From assembly GCF_902506415.1 (NCBI RefSeq), contig NZ_LR733275.1, forward strand, positions 186,001 through 250,000: DNA of 64,000 bases. The letters are read 5' to 3'. The position numbers were made by a program, and so were the translations under genes. A model generated the notes under the pieces. It ran no database searches and had not been told where the DNA came from. It saw only the letters and a list, made by a program, of their open reading frames with translations. Positions 25,394 to 34,909 of this stretch are shown here, one piece after another. The stretch is from Massilia sp. 9I (GTDB lineage Bacteria > Pseudomonadota > Gammaproteobacteria > Burkholderiales > Burkholderiaceae_D). Position 1 is the stretch's first letter, and every line of letters starts with the position of its first letter.

Positions 25394-28132
25394 ATGATCG
25401 TCACTACCGCATCGCGCAGGCGCTTCCTGCGCTCGGCCAGCGCCCTTCCCCTGTTCGCTTCCCTGCCCGGCCTGTCCGGTGCGGCCACCGCGAACACGAC
25501 AGCGAGACCCGCGCCGGTCGCCGGCACCGCCCTGCGCTGGCTGGGCGGAGCAGCTCCGGCGCGCTTCGAAGGCGCGACCCTGGGCGTGCCCTGGCCACGC
25601 GGGACCCTGCGCCTGCCGGCCAACAAGCAGCTGGATTTCACCCTCGGCGCGGACGCACCGCCGATGCAGTCCTGGCCGCTCGCCTACTGGCCCGACGGGT
25701 CTCTGAAATGGACCGCGCACGCCATCGCCGGCGGCGCCGTGGCCGAGAGCTGGGAGCTGCGCTCTGGCCGGCCGGCACGCGGCGCGATATCGGTGAAGCA
25801 GGCGGCGGACGGCGTGATCGTCAGCGCCGGCGAACTGGCATGGACGCTGCCGTCCTCGGGCGAAGTCCTGGTGCGCAGCGCGCGCCGCGCCGGCCGGGTG
25901 ACGATGCAGGACCTGAAACTGGTGGCGCTGCGCCAGGACGGCCCGCAGCCGGAAGACGGCGGCAGCGTGTCGCGCCAGCGCTTCACCGGCAAGCTCACGA
26001 AGATGACGGTGGAACAGGCCGGCCCGGTGCGCGCCGTCGTCAAGTTCGACGGCATGCACAGCGACGGCGCCCGCGACTGGCTGCCCTTCTCGGTGCGCCT
26101 GTATTTCTATTCAGGCTCCGACAGCGTGCGCATCGTGCATTCCTTTGTCTACGACGGCGCGCCGGACAAGGACTTTATCGCCGGCCTGGGCGTCACCGCC
26201 CAGGTGCCGATGACCGACCAGAGCATCGATCGCCACGTGCGCTTCGCCGGCGAAGGCGTCGGCGTCTGGGGCGAAGCGGTGCGTCCGGTGACAGGCTTGC
26301 GGCGCGATCCGGGGCAGGCCTACAAGGATGCGCAGGTCGCGGGCAAGGCGCTGCCGCCGTTGGCCGGCATGGCGAAGGCGGTCCAGGAGGGCCTGCAATG
26401 GGTCCCCGAATGGGGCGACTTCTCGCTGTCGCAGGTTTCGCCCGACGGCTTCACCCTGCACAAGCGCCTGGGCTCGGGCCGGGCCTGGATCGACGCAAAC
26501 GCGGGCCACCGCGCGAAGGGCTTGCTGTACGCCGGCGGCGCTTCCGGCGGCGTGGCCCTGGGCCTGAAAGACTTCTGGCAGCGCGCGCCGGTGCAGCTGG
26601 ACGTGCGCAAGGCCGCGAGCCCGATGGCCGAGGTGACCGCCTGGATGTGGTCGCCCTCGGCGGCTGCCATGGACCTGCGTTCCTACCGCGGCGAGGACGG
26701 CATGGACACTCACGAGAAGCAGATCGCCGGCCTGAACATCACCTACGAAGACTACGAAGCGGGCTGGGATTCGGCGCCCGGCATCGCGCGCACTTCCGAA
26801 CTGCAGCTGTGGGTGCTGGGCGCGACGCCTTCGCACCAGGCGCTGTCGGACATGGCCGAACAGGTCGCGCGTCCGGCGCGTCCGGTGCTGTCACCGCAGC
26901 GCATCCACCAGTGCGGCGTGTTCGGCGACTGGGACCCGGCTGACACCTCCAGCGCGGCGCGGCGGCTGATCGAGGATCGCCTGTCCCTGCAGCTGGACCA
27001 GTACCTGCGCGAGGCCGAGCAGCACCGCTGGTACGGCTTCTGGTCCTTCGGCGACGTGATGCACACCTATGACAGCGACCGCCACATGTGGCGCTACGAT
27101 ATCGGCGGCTACGCCTGGGACAACTCGGAACTCTCGAGCGACCTGTGGCTGTGGTACAGCTACCTGCGAACCGGCCGCGCCGACCTGTTCCGCTTCGCCG
27201 AAGCGATGACGCGCCACACGGGCGAAGTCGACGTTTACCACCTGGGCCGCTTCAAGGGCTTCGGCACGCGCCACGCGGTGCAGCACTGGTCGGACTCGTC
27301 AAAGCAGCCGCGCGTGTCGAACGCCGCCTACCGCCGCATCTACTACTTCCTGACAGCGGACGAGCGCGTCGGCGACCTGATGCGCGAACTGCTCGACTCC
27401 GACCACGACCTGCACAAGGTCGACATCGCGCGCAAGCTGCAGGTCAATGGCGCACAACCGGACGCTTTCGTCGGCGCCTCCTTCGGCACGGTCTGGGGCT
27501 CGCTGATCTCGGCCTGGCTGGCGGAATGGGAGCGCACGGGCGATACCCGCTGGCGCGACAAGATCGTGGCCGGCATGCAGAGCATCGCCGCGCTCAAGCA
27601 TGGGTGGTTCGCCGCCGGCGCGCCTTACGACCACCGGACCGGCCGCTTCCAGGGTCCCGGCGACAAGGCCTCGTTCTCCAACCTGAACGGGGTGTTCGGG
27701 GTGGTCGAGATGAATTCCGAGCTGCTCACCCTGGTCGATGTGCCGGCCTACCGCAAGACCTGGCTGCAGTACTGCCGCACCTACAATGCGCCCTCCCAGG
27801 ACATCGTGGCGCTGCTGGGACGCGATCCCGGCGGGCGCGGCATGAGCGACACCAATTCGCGCATGACCGCGTACGCGGCCTACCACGAACGCGACCGCGC
27901 GCTGTCTTTGCGGGCCTGGCGCGAGTTCTTCGCCTCGGACTGGCTCCAGTCCGGCAACCCGCGCAACACCGTGCGCCGCATTGAAGGCCCGGCCGTGCTG
28001 CGTCCATTGGACGAGCTGACCGGGATCAGCACCAATGCCTCGGCCCAGTGGGGCCTGGCCGCGATCCAGCACATGGCGCTGGGCGGCGACACGCTCGAGG
28101 AAGCAGCGCGCGCCGCCGGCCTGGTGCGCTAA
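25394..28132 (+). CDS. PL26-like exo-rhamnogalacturonan lyase, Tat-exported
   Basis: A 912-residue exported protein with a twin-arginine signal (SRRRFLRSASALPL). The N-terminal part, with RWLGGAAPARFEGATLGVPWPRG and SWPLAYWPDGSLKWTAHA, matches my memory of the PcRGLX-type RIFT-barrel domain of exo-rhamnogalacturonan lyases; the C-terminal half has the alpha/alpha barrel look (YGFWSFGDVMHTYD). PL26 enzymes remove unsaturated disaccharides from rhamnogalacturonan-I chain ends. AGGAGAAC precedes ATG 25394. Tat export implies folding, possibly with a metal, before transport. Substrate family is recalled rather than searched; another alpha/alpha-barrel lyase is the alternative. Confidence 0.65.
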   Translation: MIVTTASRRRFLRSASALPLFASLPGLSGAATANTTARPAPVAGTALRWLGGAAPARFEGATLGVPWPRGTLRLPANKQLDFTLGADAPPMQSWPLAYWPDGSLKWTAHAIAGGAVAESWELRSGRPARGAISVKQAADGVIVSAGELAWTLPSSGEVLVRSARRAGRVTMQDLKLVALRQDGPQPEDGGSVSRQRFTGKLTKMTVEQAGPVRAVVKFDGMHSDGARDWLPFSVRLYFYSGSDSVRIVHSFVYDGAPDKDFIAGLGVTAQVPMTDQSIDRHVRFAGEGVGVWGEAVRPVTGLRRDPGQAYKDAQVAGKALPPLAGMAKAVQEGLQWVPEWGDFSLSQVSPDGFTLHKRLGSGRAWIDANAGHRAKGLLYAGGASGGVALGLKDFWQRAPVQLDVRKAASPMAEVTAWMWSPSAAAMDLRSYRGEDGMDTHEKQIAGLNITYEDYEAGWDSAPGIARTSELQLWVLGATPSHQALSDMAEQVARPARPVLSPQRIHQCGVFGDWDPADTSSAARRLIEDRLSLQLDQYLREAEQHRWYGFWSFGDVMHTYDSDRHMWRYDIGGYAWDNSELSSDLWLWYSYLRTGRADLFRFAEAMTRHTGEVDVYHLGRFKGFGTRHAVQHWSDSSKQPRVSNAAYRRIYYFLTADERVGDLMRELLDSDHDLHKVDIARKLQVNGAQPDAFVGASFGTVWGSLISAWLAEWERTGDTRWRDKIVAGMQSIAALKHGWFAAGAPYDHRTGRFQGPGDKASFSNLNGVFGVVEMNSELLTLVDVPAYRKTWLQYCRTYNAPSQDIVALLGRDPGGRGMSDTNSRMTAYAAYHERDRALSLRAWREFFASDWLQSGNPRNTVRRIEGPAVLRPLDELTGISTNASAQWGLAAIQHMALGGDTLEEAARAAGLVR

Positions 28133-28141
28133 TCACGCGCT

Positions 28142-31100
28142 TCAGTGCGCGTGGCCGCCTCCTTCGCTGCAGTGCTGCGGCTCCTCGCGGCATAGCTTCT
28201 CCTGGGCCGCCAGCGCCTGCTCGCGCGCCCGCCGCTGCTCGGGAGTCTGCGCCGGCGCCAGGATCTCGGGCAGCGTGATCACCCGGCCGTTCTTCACTAC
28301 GAAGCGCACGTCGGCCGCGGCGCGCAGGTCGAGCAGCGGGTCGCCGCCGACGGCGATCAGGTCGGCCAGCTTGCCCGGCTCCACCGTGCCCAGGTCCTTG
28401 CCCAACAGGGCCATGCGCGCGGCGTCGCGCGTGACCGAGTACAGCGCCGCAAGGTTGCCCTGCACCAGCGCGGCCCCGCGCATGTTCAGGTGCAGCGAGA
28501 TGCCCGGCACCACCAGCGGCGAGTCGGTCCCGTTGGCGACCAGGGCGCCGGCCGCGCGCACCTTGGCCTGCTGGGTGGCGTCGTTGATGATGGCCGCCAG
28601 CTGCGCCGGCGTCGGCGGCAGCGCATTCTGCAGGCCGGGCACGAAGTTGGGCGGCACCAGGATGAAGCGCGGATCGAGCACGATGCCCGGGTCGAGGCCT
28701 GCCAGCGCGCCGGCCGAGAACAGGGTATCGATCAGGCGGAAGTCGCCCTTGCCGTAGACGTCGGCCGCGTCCTGGTAGGTGATCGCGCGCGCGAAGGACT
28801 TCGACCAGCCGTAGCCCATGCGCTGGGTCGCCGACAGGTGGGTGGTGCCGGCCAGGCCTGTCGCCGCGCCCGGCTGCACCATGTGGGTGCCGCTCGGGAT
28901 GCGCAGGTCGAGCGCCCCTTGCGCGATGCGCTCCATGACTGGGATCGGCGCCCGCACATAACTCTTCAGGTAGTCGACGTCGAAGCGCTTGGCCTTGGCG
29001 ATCTCGAGTTCGGCGATGCCGGGGGTACGCAGGGTGCGCGCGAAGTGGTAGAACAGGCGGTTGCCTTCCCACAGCGGCGGCGAGACGAACAGGCGCGGCC
29101 CGAGCAGGTTGCCGGCCTCCAGGGCTTCGCGCAGCTCGATGCTCTGGTGCAGCGGGCCGGCGACCGACTGCGCCGTGGTGATCCCGTAGGACAGCATCAG
29201 CTGGGCGATCTGGCCGAACTGGCCGCCCTGGTACAGGGTCAGCGGATGCAGGTGGGTCTCGATCAGGCCCGGCATGACGGTGAGACCACTGGCGTCGACC
29301 TCGCGCACCCCGGCCGGGTGAGTACTGTGCGGCGCGACCGAGACGATGCGGTTGCCGTCGACCAGGATGTCGACGTCGTGGCGCAGGCTGGTCCCGATGC
29401 CGTCCCACAAGCTGCCCGCGTGGATCAGGGCGCGGCCAAGCGGCACCGCCTGCTGCCATTCCAGCTTGATGGGAATCTCGCGCGTGGCGCCGCCATCGAC
29501 GCGCACGGTGCGCACCCGCTCGGCCGATTTGTACAGGATGGTGCGCGAGTCGCCGCCCCAGGACGGCAGGTCGGCGATGTCCTCGCTGACGCGCCGCGCC
29601 GGCCCGGTCGGCGCGCCGCTGGCGTCGACGGGAATCAGGTACAGGCGCGAGTCCATGATGAAGGCCACCTTGGTGCCGTCCGGCGACAGCACCGCCGCGC
29701 CCTCGTCGCGCTCGGCGATCTGGCGCGGCGCCGGCGCCACCGCGTGGAAGGTGCCGGTGCGCGAGGCCAGGTCGATCACGCGCAGCTTGTTATAGCCCTC
29801 GCGAAAGCGGTTGTTGATGCGCTCGTTGTCGACCAGGAGGATGCGGGTGCCGTCCGGCGTCCATTGCGGCGTGCTGACCTGGGTGCTGACGGAAGCCAGG
29901 ATCACCTCCGGCGTATTGGTGGCGCGGTTCCAGATCTCGAGCTGGCCCGACAAGGTGGTGTAGGCGATGCGGCCGCCGTCCGGCGAAATCTTCGGCGTCA
30001 CCATCGAGCGGCCCGGAATCGCGGCCAGCCGGGTGCGGGCCCGCGTCGCGACCTCGACCTGGTCGATCGCCAGCTGGCCGGCGTTGCCGCGTTCGGACGA
30101 GAAGAAGACCGAGCGGCCGTCCGCGGTCCATTGCGGGTTGGCGTCGCGGTCCGCGTCGTTGGTGAGCCGCACCGGGTCTTCGCCGATGCGCATGGCCCAG
30201 ACGTCGTTCAGCGCGACGAAGGCGATGCTGCGCCCGTCCGGCGACAGCGCCGGGGCGCTGATGCCCTTCACGTGACGCGGCCCGAACCAGTCGAAACCGC
30301 GGTCCTTGCCCTGCACGCCCAGCAGCGGGCGGCGCAGCTTCAGCTCCGCGCGGAACACCACGTCGGCCGGGTTGGCGCCAGCGGCGTCGCGCACGCGGAT
30401 GTGGCCATCGGCCGTGTACAGGAAGCGCCCGTCGGGCAAGTACCGTACCGGGAACGGGAAGATGTCCTCGTTGGTGGTCACTGGCGCGCCGCCCACCACC
30501 AGCTGGCGCGCCGCATCCTGGTAGACCAGCGCGCTGCCGTCCGGGGTCCAGGCCGGCGCGGCGCCGGGGGCGACCACGGTGGGCGCCCCGCCGCCGATCG
30601 GTGCAGTGACGACGTTGGCGCCGTCGACATAGGCCAGGCGCGTGCCGTCGGGCGACACCACCGGATTGCTCTCGGCGCCGGGCCCCGTGGTGAGCTGCAC
30701 CGGCACGCCGCCGCTCAAGCCCACGCGCCAGATCTTGTACTGGCCGTCGCCGCTGCGGTCGGACGAGAACACCAGGCCGCTGCCATCGGGCAGCCAGGCC
30801 GGTTCGCGGTCGTCGTAGGGTCCGGTGGTGAGCTCCTTGATGTCCCGCCCGTCCGGCGAGATGGTCCAGATGTGGAAGTTCCCTTCCGGCGTGTAGTTCT
30901 GGAAGGCGATGCGTTTGCCGTCGGGCGACCACACCGGCGCGGTCGGTTCGACGCGCCAGTCGGTGATGCGTCGGGCGTCACCGCCGCCGGCCGGGATGAT
31001 CCACAGCGCGCCCTGGGCCGAGAACACGATGTGGCGTCCGCTTGGTGAGGGCGCGGCCGCCATGTTGGTGCCCTCGCGCAGCTCGACTGTCAGGTCGTGC

Positions 31101-31243
31101 GTCGGACCGTGCAAATTGTTGAGTTCATCGACGCGGCCACCGCCCGGCCACTGGCAGGCGGACAGCAGGGCGGCGCCGACAGCGAGCGCGAGCGCGCTGC
31201 GGCAAGGAAGGCGGGAACTGCGCAGGGAGCTGCAGGTAGCCAT
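28142..31243 (-). CDS. TolB-propeller / amidohydrolase fusion lipoprotein
   Basis: A 1033-residue exported protein. The lipobox is ALLSAC followed by QW, so it is lipid-anchored. Residues about 60-640 contain many WD40-like TolB repeats (VWSPDGKRIAFQN, PAWTPDGSALVYQD). From about 680 an amidohydrolase domain follows, with the metal motif GLIETHLHPLT and a late ANGTDSPLV aspartate. The C terminus is His-rich (EGGGHAH). AGGAGG lies 5 bases before ATG 31243, which rules out the longer frame. Family members are linked to peptide or imide hydrolysis, but the substrate is unknown. It is convergent with the PL26-like gene, 9 bases away, and diverges from marR. Confidence 0.75.
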   Translation of the reverse strand: MATCSSLRSSRLPCRSALALAVGAALLSACQWPGGGRVDELNNLHGPTHDLTVELREGTNMAAAPSPSGRHIVFSAQGALWIIPAGGGDARRITDWRVEPTAPVWSPDGKRIAFQNYTPEGNFHIWTISPDGRDIKELTTGPYDDREPAWLPDGSGLVFSSDRSGDGQYKIWRVGLSGGVPVQLTTGPGAESNPVVSPDGTRLAYVDGANVVTAPIGGGAPTVVAPGAAPAWTPDGSALVYQDAARQLVVGGAPVTTNEDIFPFPVRYLPDGRFLYTADGHIRVRDAAGANPADVVFRAELKLRRPLLGVQGKDRGFDWFGPRHVKGISAPALSPDGRSIAFVALNDVWAMRIGEDPVRLTNDADRDANPQWTADGRSVFFSSERGNAGQLAIDQVEVATRARTRLAAIPGRSMVTPKISPDGGRIAYTTLSGQLEIWNRATNTPEVILASVSTQVSTPQWTPDGTRILLVDNERINNRFREGYNKLRVIDLASRTGTFHAVAPAPRQIAERDEGAAVLSPDGTKVAFIMDSRLYLIPVDASGAPTGPARRVSEDIADLPSWGGDSRTILYKSAERVRTVRVDGGATREIPIKLEWQQAVPLGRALIHAGSLWDGIGTSLRHDVDILVDGNRIVSVAPHSTHPAGVREVDASGLTVMPGLIETHLHPLTLYQGGQFGQIAQLMLSYGITTAQSVAGPLHQSIELREALEAGNLLGPRLFVSPPLWEGNRLFYHFARTLRTPGIAELEIAKAKRFDVDYLKSYVRAPIPVMERIAQGALDLRIPSGTHMVQPGAATGLAGTTHLSATQRMGYGWSKSFARAITYQDAADVYGKGDFRLIDTLFSAGALAGLDPGIVLDPRFILVPPNFVPGLQNALPPTPAQLAAIINDATQQAKVRAAGALVANGTDSPLVVPGISLHLNMRGAALVQGNLAALYSVTRDAARMALLGKDLGTVEPGKLADLIAVGGDPLLDLRAAADVRFVVKNGRVITLPEILAPAQTPEQRRAREQALAAQEKLCREEPQHCSEGGGHAH

Positions 31244-31271
31244 GGTTTCCTCCTGGATGGATTGCCAAAAT

Positions 31272-31286
31272 GCACCAATATGGTGC
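31272..31286. promoter_or_regulatory. Palindrome upstream of the amidohydrolase gene
   Basis: GCACCAATATGGTGC is a 6-bp inverted repeat with a 3-base spacer, 29 bases before the amidohydrolase start codon. It is in a position where a bound regulator would block transcription. The regulator is not known. Confidence 0.35.
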
Positions 31287-31438
31287 GTACATGACAGATC
31301 GATCCTCGACCGGGCATCTGACGAAAGGCTGACAGATGAGTTCGGTCGGAAACGGATGCGCTGCAAAGCGAAGCGCCTCTGATTGTGCTCAACAATAGGG
31401 ACGGAACCTAAGCGCACTTGGCGAAAACAATTCGGCCC

Positions 31439-31496
31439 TTGCCGAGTTTCCTTGCTCATATTAAAATAGTTCGATACCTAACGATTAGCTAGCTAA
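31439..31496 (+). promoter_or_regulatory. marR promoter with palindrome in the leader
   Basis: TTGCCG (31439-31444), a 17-base spacer and TAAAAT (31462-31467) form a good sigma-70 promoter. The exact palindrome TTAGCTAGCTAA (31485-31496) ends two bases before the marR ATG, so a bound MarR dimer would cover the start region. MarR proteins typically autoregulate through such sites. Confidence 0.6.
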
Positions 31497-31498
31497 AC

Positions 31499-31942
31499 AT
31501 GAGTACTCAACCAACACTCGAGGAAAGCTTTTCGAAAGCGCTCCACTACACCGCCCGCGCCTGGCGCCAGCAACTCGACAAGCGCCTCAAGCACTTGGGC
31601 ATCGGCCAGGCCGGCTGGATGACCATCGCCATGGTCGCCAAGTCCGAGGAGCCGATGTCGCAGCGCACGCTGGCCAGCCTGGTCGAAGTCGAAGGCTCCT
31701 CGATGGTGGCGATGCTGGACCGCCTCGAGCGCGACGGCCTGGTCGTGCGCACCGCCTCGCCCACCGACCGCCGTGTGAAGCTGGTCATGCTGACCGAGGC
31801 CGGCAACAAGGTCTATGCGGAGGTGCAGCGCGAAGCCGGCGCGGTGCGCGCCGGCCTGCTCGGCGACTTCGATCCGCAGGAACTGGCGGCCGCCACGCGC
31901 CTGCTGGAGTCCCTGCGCAAGCGCCTCGAGGAGACGCCGTGA
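31499..31942 (+). CDS. MarR-family transcriptional regulator
   Basis: A 147-residue cytoplasmic regulator with the MarR winged helix: SQRTLASLVEVEGSSMVAML as recognition region and LVVRTASPTDRRVKLVMLT as the beta wing with the conserved DRR. It heads an efflux operon and its stop overlaps the emrB-like start (GTGA). MarR proteins in this arrangement repress the pump and release DNA when they bind a drug-like or phenolic compound. The start codon is preceded by a palindrome rather than a good ribosome site. Ligand unknown. Confidence 0.85.
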   Translation: MSTQPTLEESFSKALHYTARAWRQQLDKRLKHLGIGQAGWMTIAMVAKSEEPMSQRTLASLVEVEGSSMVAMLDRLERDGLVVRTASPTDRRVKLVMLTEAGNKVYAEVQREAGAVRAGLLGDFDPQELAAATRLLESLRKRLEETP

Positions 31943-33456
31943 CGGCAGCTGCTCCAGCGGTGAACCGGACCATGATCACGATCTCGATCATGCTGGCCAC
32001 CATCATCCAGGCGCTCGACGGCACCATCGCCAACGTGGCGCTGCCGCACATGCAGGGCGCACTCTCCGCGTCAACGGACCAGATCACCTGGGTGCTCACT
32101 TCCTTCATCGTGGCGGCGGCGATCGCCACGCCGCTCAATGGCTGGCTGGTCGACCGCTTCGGCCTGAAGAACGTGTTCCTGGCCTCGGTGGCGGGCTTCG
32201 TCATCGCCTCGGTGCTGTGCGGGATCTCCACCTCGCTCACCGAGATCGTGGTCGCACGCATGCTGCAGGGCGTGTTCGGCGCGGCCCTGGTGCCGCTTTC
32301 GCAATCCACGCTCCTCGACATCAACCCGCGCGAGAAGCACGGTTCCGCGATGGCGGTGTGGGGCATGGGCGTGATGATCGGTCCCATCCTCGGCCCCAGC
32401 CTGGGCGGCTGGCTGACCGACAGCTTCAGCTGGCGCTGGGTCTTCTTCATCAACGTGCCGATCGGCGCCCTCGCCTTCTGGGGCATCTGGCGCTACATCC
32501 GCCCGACCGAGGCCGCGCGGCGGGTGCGCTTCGATACCTTCGGCTTCGTCACCCTGTCGGTCGCCATCGGCGCGCTGCAGATGCTGCTCGACCGCGGCGA
32601 GCAGAACGACTGGTTCGCATCGGGCGAGACCTGGTTCGAGCTGGTGCTGGCAGCGCTGGCGCTGTCCTACTTCATTGGCCATACCTTGACGCGCCCGCCC
32701 GGCCAGTCGTTCGTCGACTTCCGCCTCTTGAGAAACGCCAACTACGTCACCGGCCTGCTGCTGATCTTCATCGTCGGCGTCGTGCTGTTCGCCACCCGCG
32801 CCCTGATGCCGACCATGCTGCAGGGCCTGATGGGCTATCCGGCCGCGCTGGCCGGCCTGGTGACGGCGCCGTCGGGGCTGGGCACCATGCTGGCCATGCT
32901 GGTGGTTGGGCGTCTGACCGGCAAGGTCGATTTCCGCATCCTGCTCGGCACCGGTTTTGCGATCACCGCCTTCTCGCTGTGGCAGATGACCCAGTACACC
33001 CTGGTGCTGTCGCAGTCCGACATCGTCTGGCCCGGCGTGATCCAGGGCATCGGCCTGGGCCTGGTGTTCGTGCCGTTGTCGGCGGCCACCTTCGCCACCC
33101 TGTCGCCGCAGATGCGCGCCGAAGGCACGGCGCTCTACAGCCTGGTGCGCAACATCGGCTCGAGCATCGGCATCGCGCTGGTGCAGGCGCTCCTGATCCG
33201 CAACACCCAGACCGTGCACGCCTCGCTGGCGGCGCACGTGAACAACGCCAACCCGGCACTGCTCGACCCGAACGCCGGCTACAGCATGGCCATGATCGAC
33301 CACGAGATTACGCGCCAGGCCTCGATGATCGCCTACGTCGACGACTACTGGCTGATGATGATGCTGACCCTGGCCGTGATCCCCATGCTGCTCCTGATCC
33401 GCCCGCCCAAGGCTTCAAGCGCGCCGGCGCCGGTGGACCACGCCGCCCTCGACTGA
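31939..33456 (+). CDS. emrB: EmrB/QacA-type drug efflux transporter (DHA2 family)
   Basis: A 505-residue inner-membrane MFS pump with 14 predicted membrane segments. The DHA2 motifs are visible: LDGTIANVALPHMQG in the first helix, GWLVDRFGLKNVF for motif A and GVMIGPILGPSLGG for the antiporter motif C. It starts with GTG inside the marR stop. With the downstream membrane-fusion and outer-membrane genes it forms a tripartite pump spanning both membranes. The compounds exported are not evident from the sequence. Confidence 0.85.
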   Translation: MTAAAPAVNRTMITISIMLATIIQALDGTIANVALPHMQGALSASTDQITWVLTSFIVAAAIATPLNGWLVDRFGLKNVFLASVAGFVIASVLCGISTSLTEIVVARMLQGVFGAALVPLSQSTLLDINPREKHGSAMAVWGMGVMIGPILGPSLGGWLTDSFSWRWVFFINVPIGALAFWGIWRYIRPTEAARRVRFDTFGFVTLSVAIGALQMLLDRGEQNDWFASGETWFELVLAALALSYFIGHTLTRPPGQSFVDFRLLRNANYVTGLLLIFIVGVVLFATRALMPTMLQGLMGYPAALAGLVTAPSGLGTMLAMLVVGRLTGKVDFRILLGTGFAITAFSLWQMTQYTLVLSQSDIVWPGVIQGIGLGLVFVPLSAATFATLSPQMRAEGTALYSLVRNIGSSIGIALVQALLIRNTQTVHASLAAHVNNANPALLDPNAGYSMAMIDHEITRQASMIAYVDDYWLMMMLTLAVIPMLLLIRPPKASSAPAPVDHAALD

Positions 33457-33466
33457 AAGAATCACC

Positions 33467-34909
33467 TTGCGACTACCACGACTCCTTCCCATCGCGGCAG
33501 CGGCCCTTGCCCTGTCGGGCTGCCTGCACGTACCGAGCGACGGCGCGCGCAGCCGCGGCCCCGACTTCGCGCGCGCCCAGTACGCTGCCTCCATCGCCCT
33601 TCCCGCCCACGACTGGCCCGCAGAGCAGTGGTGGCGCGCGTATCGCGACCCGCAACTCGACGCCCTGGTGGCGACCGCCTTACGCGATAGCCCGAACCTT
33701 ACAGTGGCCAAGGCGCGGGTCGCCAGCGCCGGCGCCGCCGTCGCGGCGGAACGCGCGGCCGGCGGCGCCCAGGTCGGGCTTGAAACGGGCTTCAACCGTC
33801 AGCGCTATTCCTCCAACGGCTTCTTCCCGCCGCCGATCGGCGGCGCCTTCTACAACGATGCCTCGGTCCAGCTGCGCGCCAGTTATGACTTCGACTGGTG
33901 GGAACGTCACCGCAGCCTGATCGCGGCGGCCCTGGGCGAAGCAGACGCGCGCCGCGCCGAAGCGGCGCAGGCAGCGCAGGTGCTGGCAGCATCGGTTGCG
34001 CAAAGCTACCTGCGCCTGCAGATGCTGTGGGCGCGCCAGGACAATACCAATGAGCTGATCGCCGTCCAGCGCGACCTGGTCGCCGGGCGCCGTGCGCGCA
34101 TGGCGCAAGGCCTGGCAACCAGCGACGAGCTGCGCAGCGCCGAGCTGGATCTGGCGACCCTGGGGGAACAGGCGCAGCATCTCGATACCGACGCCGAACG
34201 TGAACGCGAAGCCCTGCGCGCACTCATCGGCGGTGATCCCGACGCCCTGGTGAAGCTGACGCGGGTACGCGTGACGCCGCCGAGCGACTCCGTACCGCGC
34301 GAGCTCGGCCTGGAACTGCTGGCGCGCCGTCCCGACCTGCAGGCCGCGCGCTGGCGCGTCGAGGCCCAGCTGGGACGGGTGGCCTCGGCCGAAGCGGCCT
34401 TCCGGCCCGACATCAACCTGGCCGGCGCCCTCGGCCTCGATGCCATTTCGCTCGGCAAGCTGCTGCGCTACCCTAGCCGGACGCTGCTGCTTGGCGCCAC
34501 CCTCGACCTGCCGCTGTTCGACGGCGGGCGACTGAACGCGCAGCTGGGCATGGCGCGCAGCGAGCGCGACGAGCTGCTGGCCGAGTACAACAAGGCGGTA
34601 CTGGACGCGGTGGCCGAAGTCGCCCGCGAAGCCGCCACGCTGCAAGGCATCGCAAAGGAAGCCGAGGCGCACGCCGCGGCATCGCGCGCCAGCAGCGAGC
34701 TGGCTGCCAGCGCTGAAGCACGCCTGAAGCGCGGCCTGGCCAACCGCGCCACCGTGCTGCAGGCGCGCCAGGCCGTGCTGCGCCAGCGCGACGTCGCCCT
34801 GCAGCTGGTCGACGCGCAGCTGCAGACGCAGGTGGCGCTGACCAAGGCCCTGGGCGGCGGCTACCACGCCGCCCCGACTACGAACAACCCGATCGCGAGC
34901 AAGCCATGA
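33467..34909 (+). CDS. NodT-family outer-membrane efflux lipoprotein
   Basis: A 480-residue TolC-like outer-membrane factor. The N terminus (ALALSGCLHVP) is a lipobox, as in OprM/NodT proteins. Two OEP repeats follow, recognisable by WWRAYRDPQLDALVATAL, the ELLARRPDLQAARW segment and a long coiled-coil helix near the end. It starts with TTG 10 bases after the emrB stop and overlaps emrA by 4 bases. It supplies the outer-membrane duct of the pump. Having its own outer-membrane gene sets this operon apart from the E. coli emrAB pair. Confidence 0.85.
   Translation: MRLPRLLPIAAAALALSGCLHVPSDGARSRGPDFARAQYAASIALPAHDWPAEQWWRAYRDPQLDALVATALRDSPNLTVAKARVASAGAAVAAERAAGGAQVGLETGFNRQRYSSNGFFPPPIGGAFYNDASVQLRASYDFDWWERHRSLIAAALGEADARRAEAAQAAQVLAASVAQSYLRLQMLWARQDNTNELIAVQRDLVAGRRARMAQGLATSDELRSAELDLATLGEQAQHLDTDAEREREALRALIGGDPDALVKLTRVRVTPPSDSVPRELGLELLARRPDLQAARWRVEAQLGRVASAEAAFRPDINLAGALGLDAISLGKLLRYPSRTLLLGATLDLPLFDGGRLNAQLGMARSERDELLAEYNKAVLDAVAEVAREAATLQGIAKEAEAHAAASRASSELAASAEARLKRGLANRATVLQARQAVLRQRDVALQLVDAQLQTQVALTKALGGGYHAAPTTNNPIASKP

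Noticed and set aside
28490..31048. Plus-strand frame of 852 codons opposite the amidohydrolase
   Set aside because: Mirrors the TolB-repeat gene; composition is that of a shadow frame.
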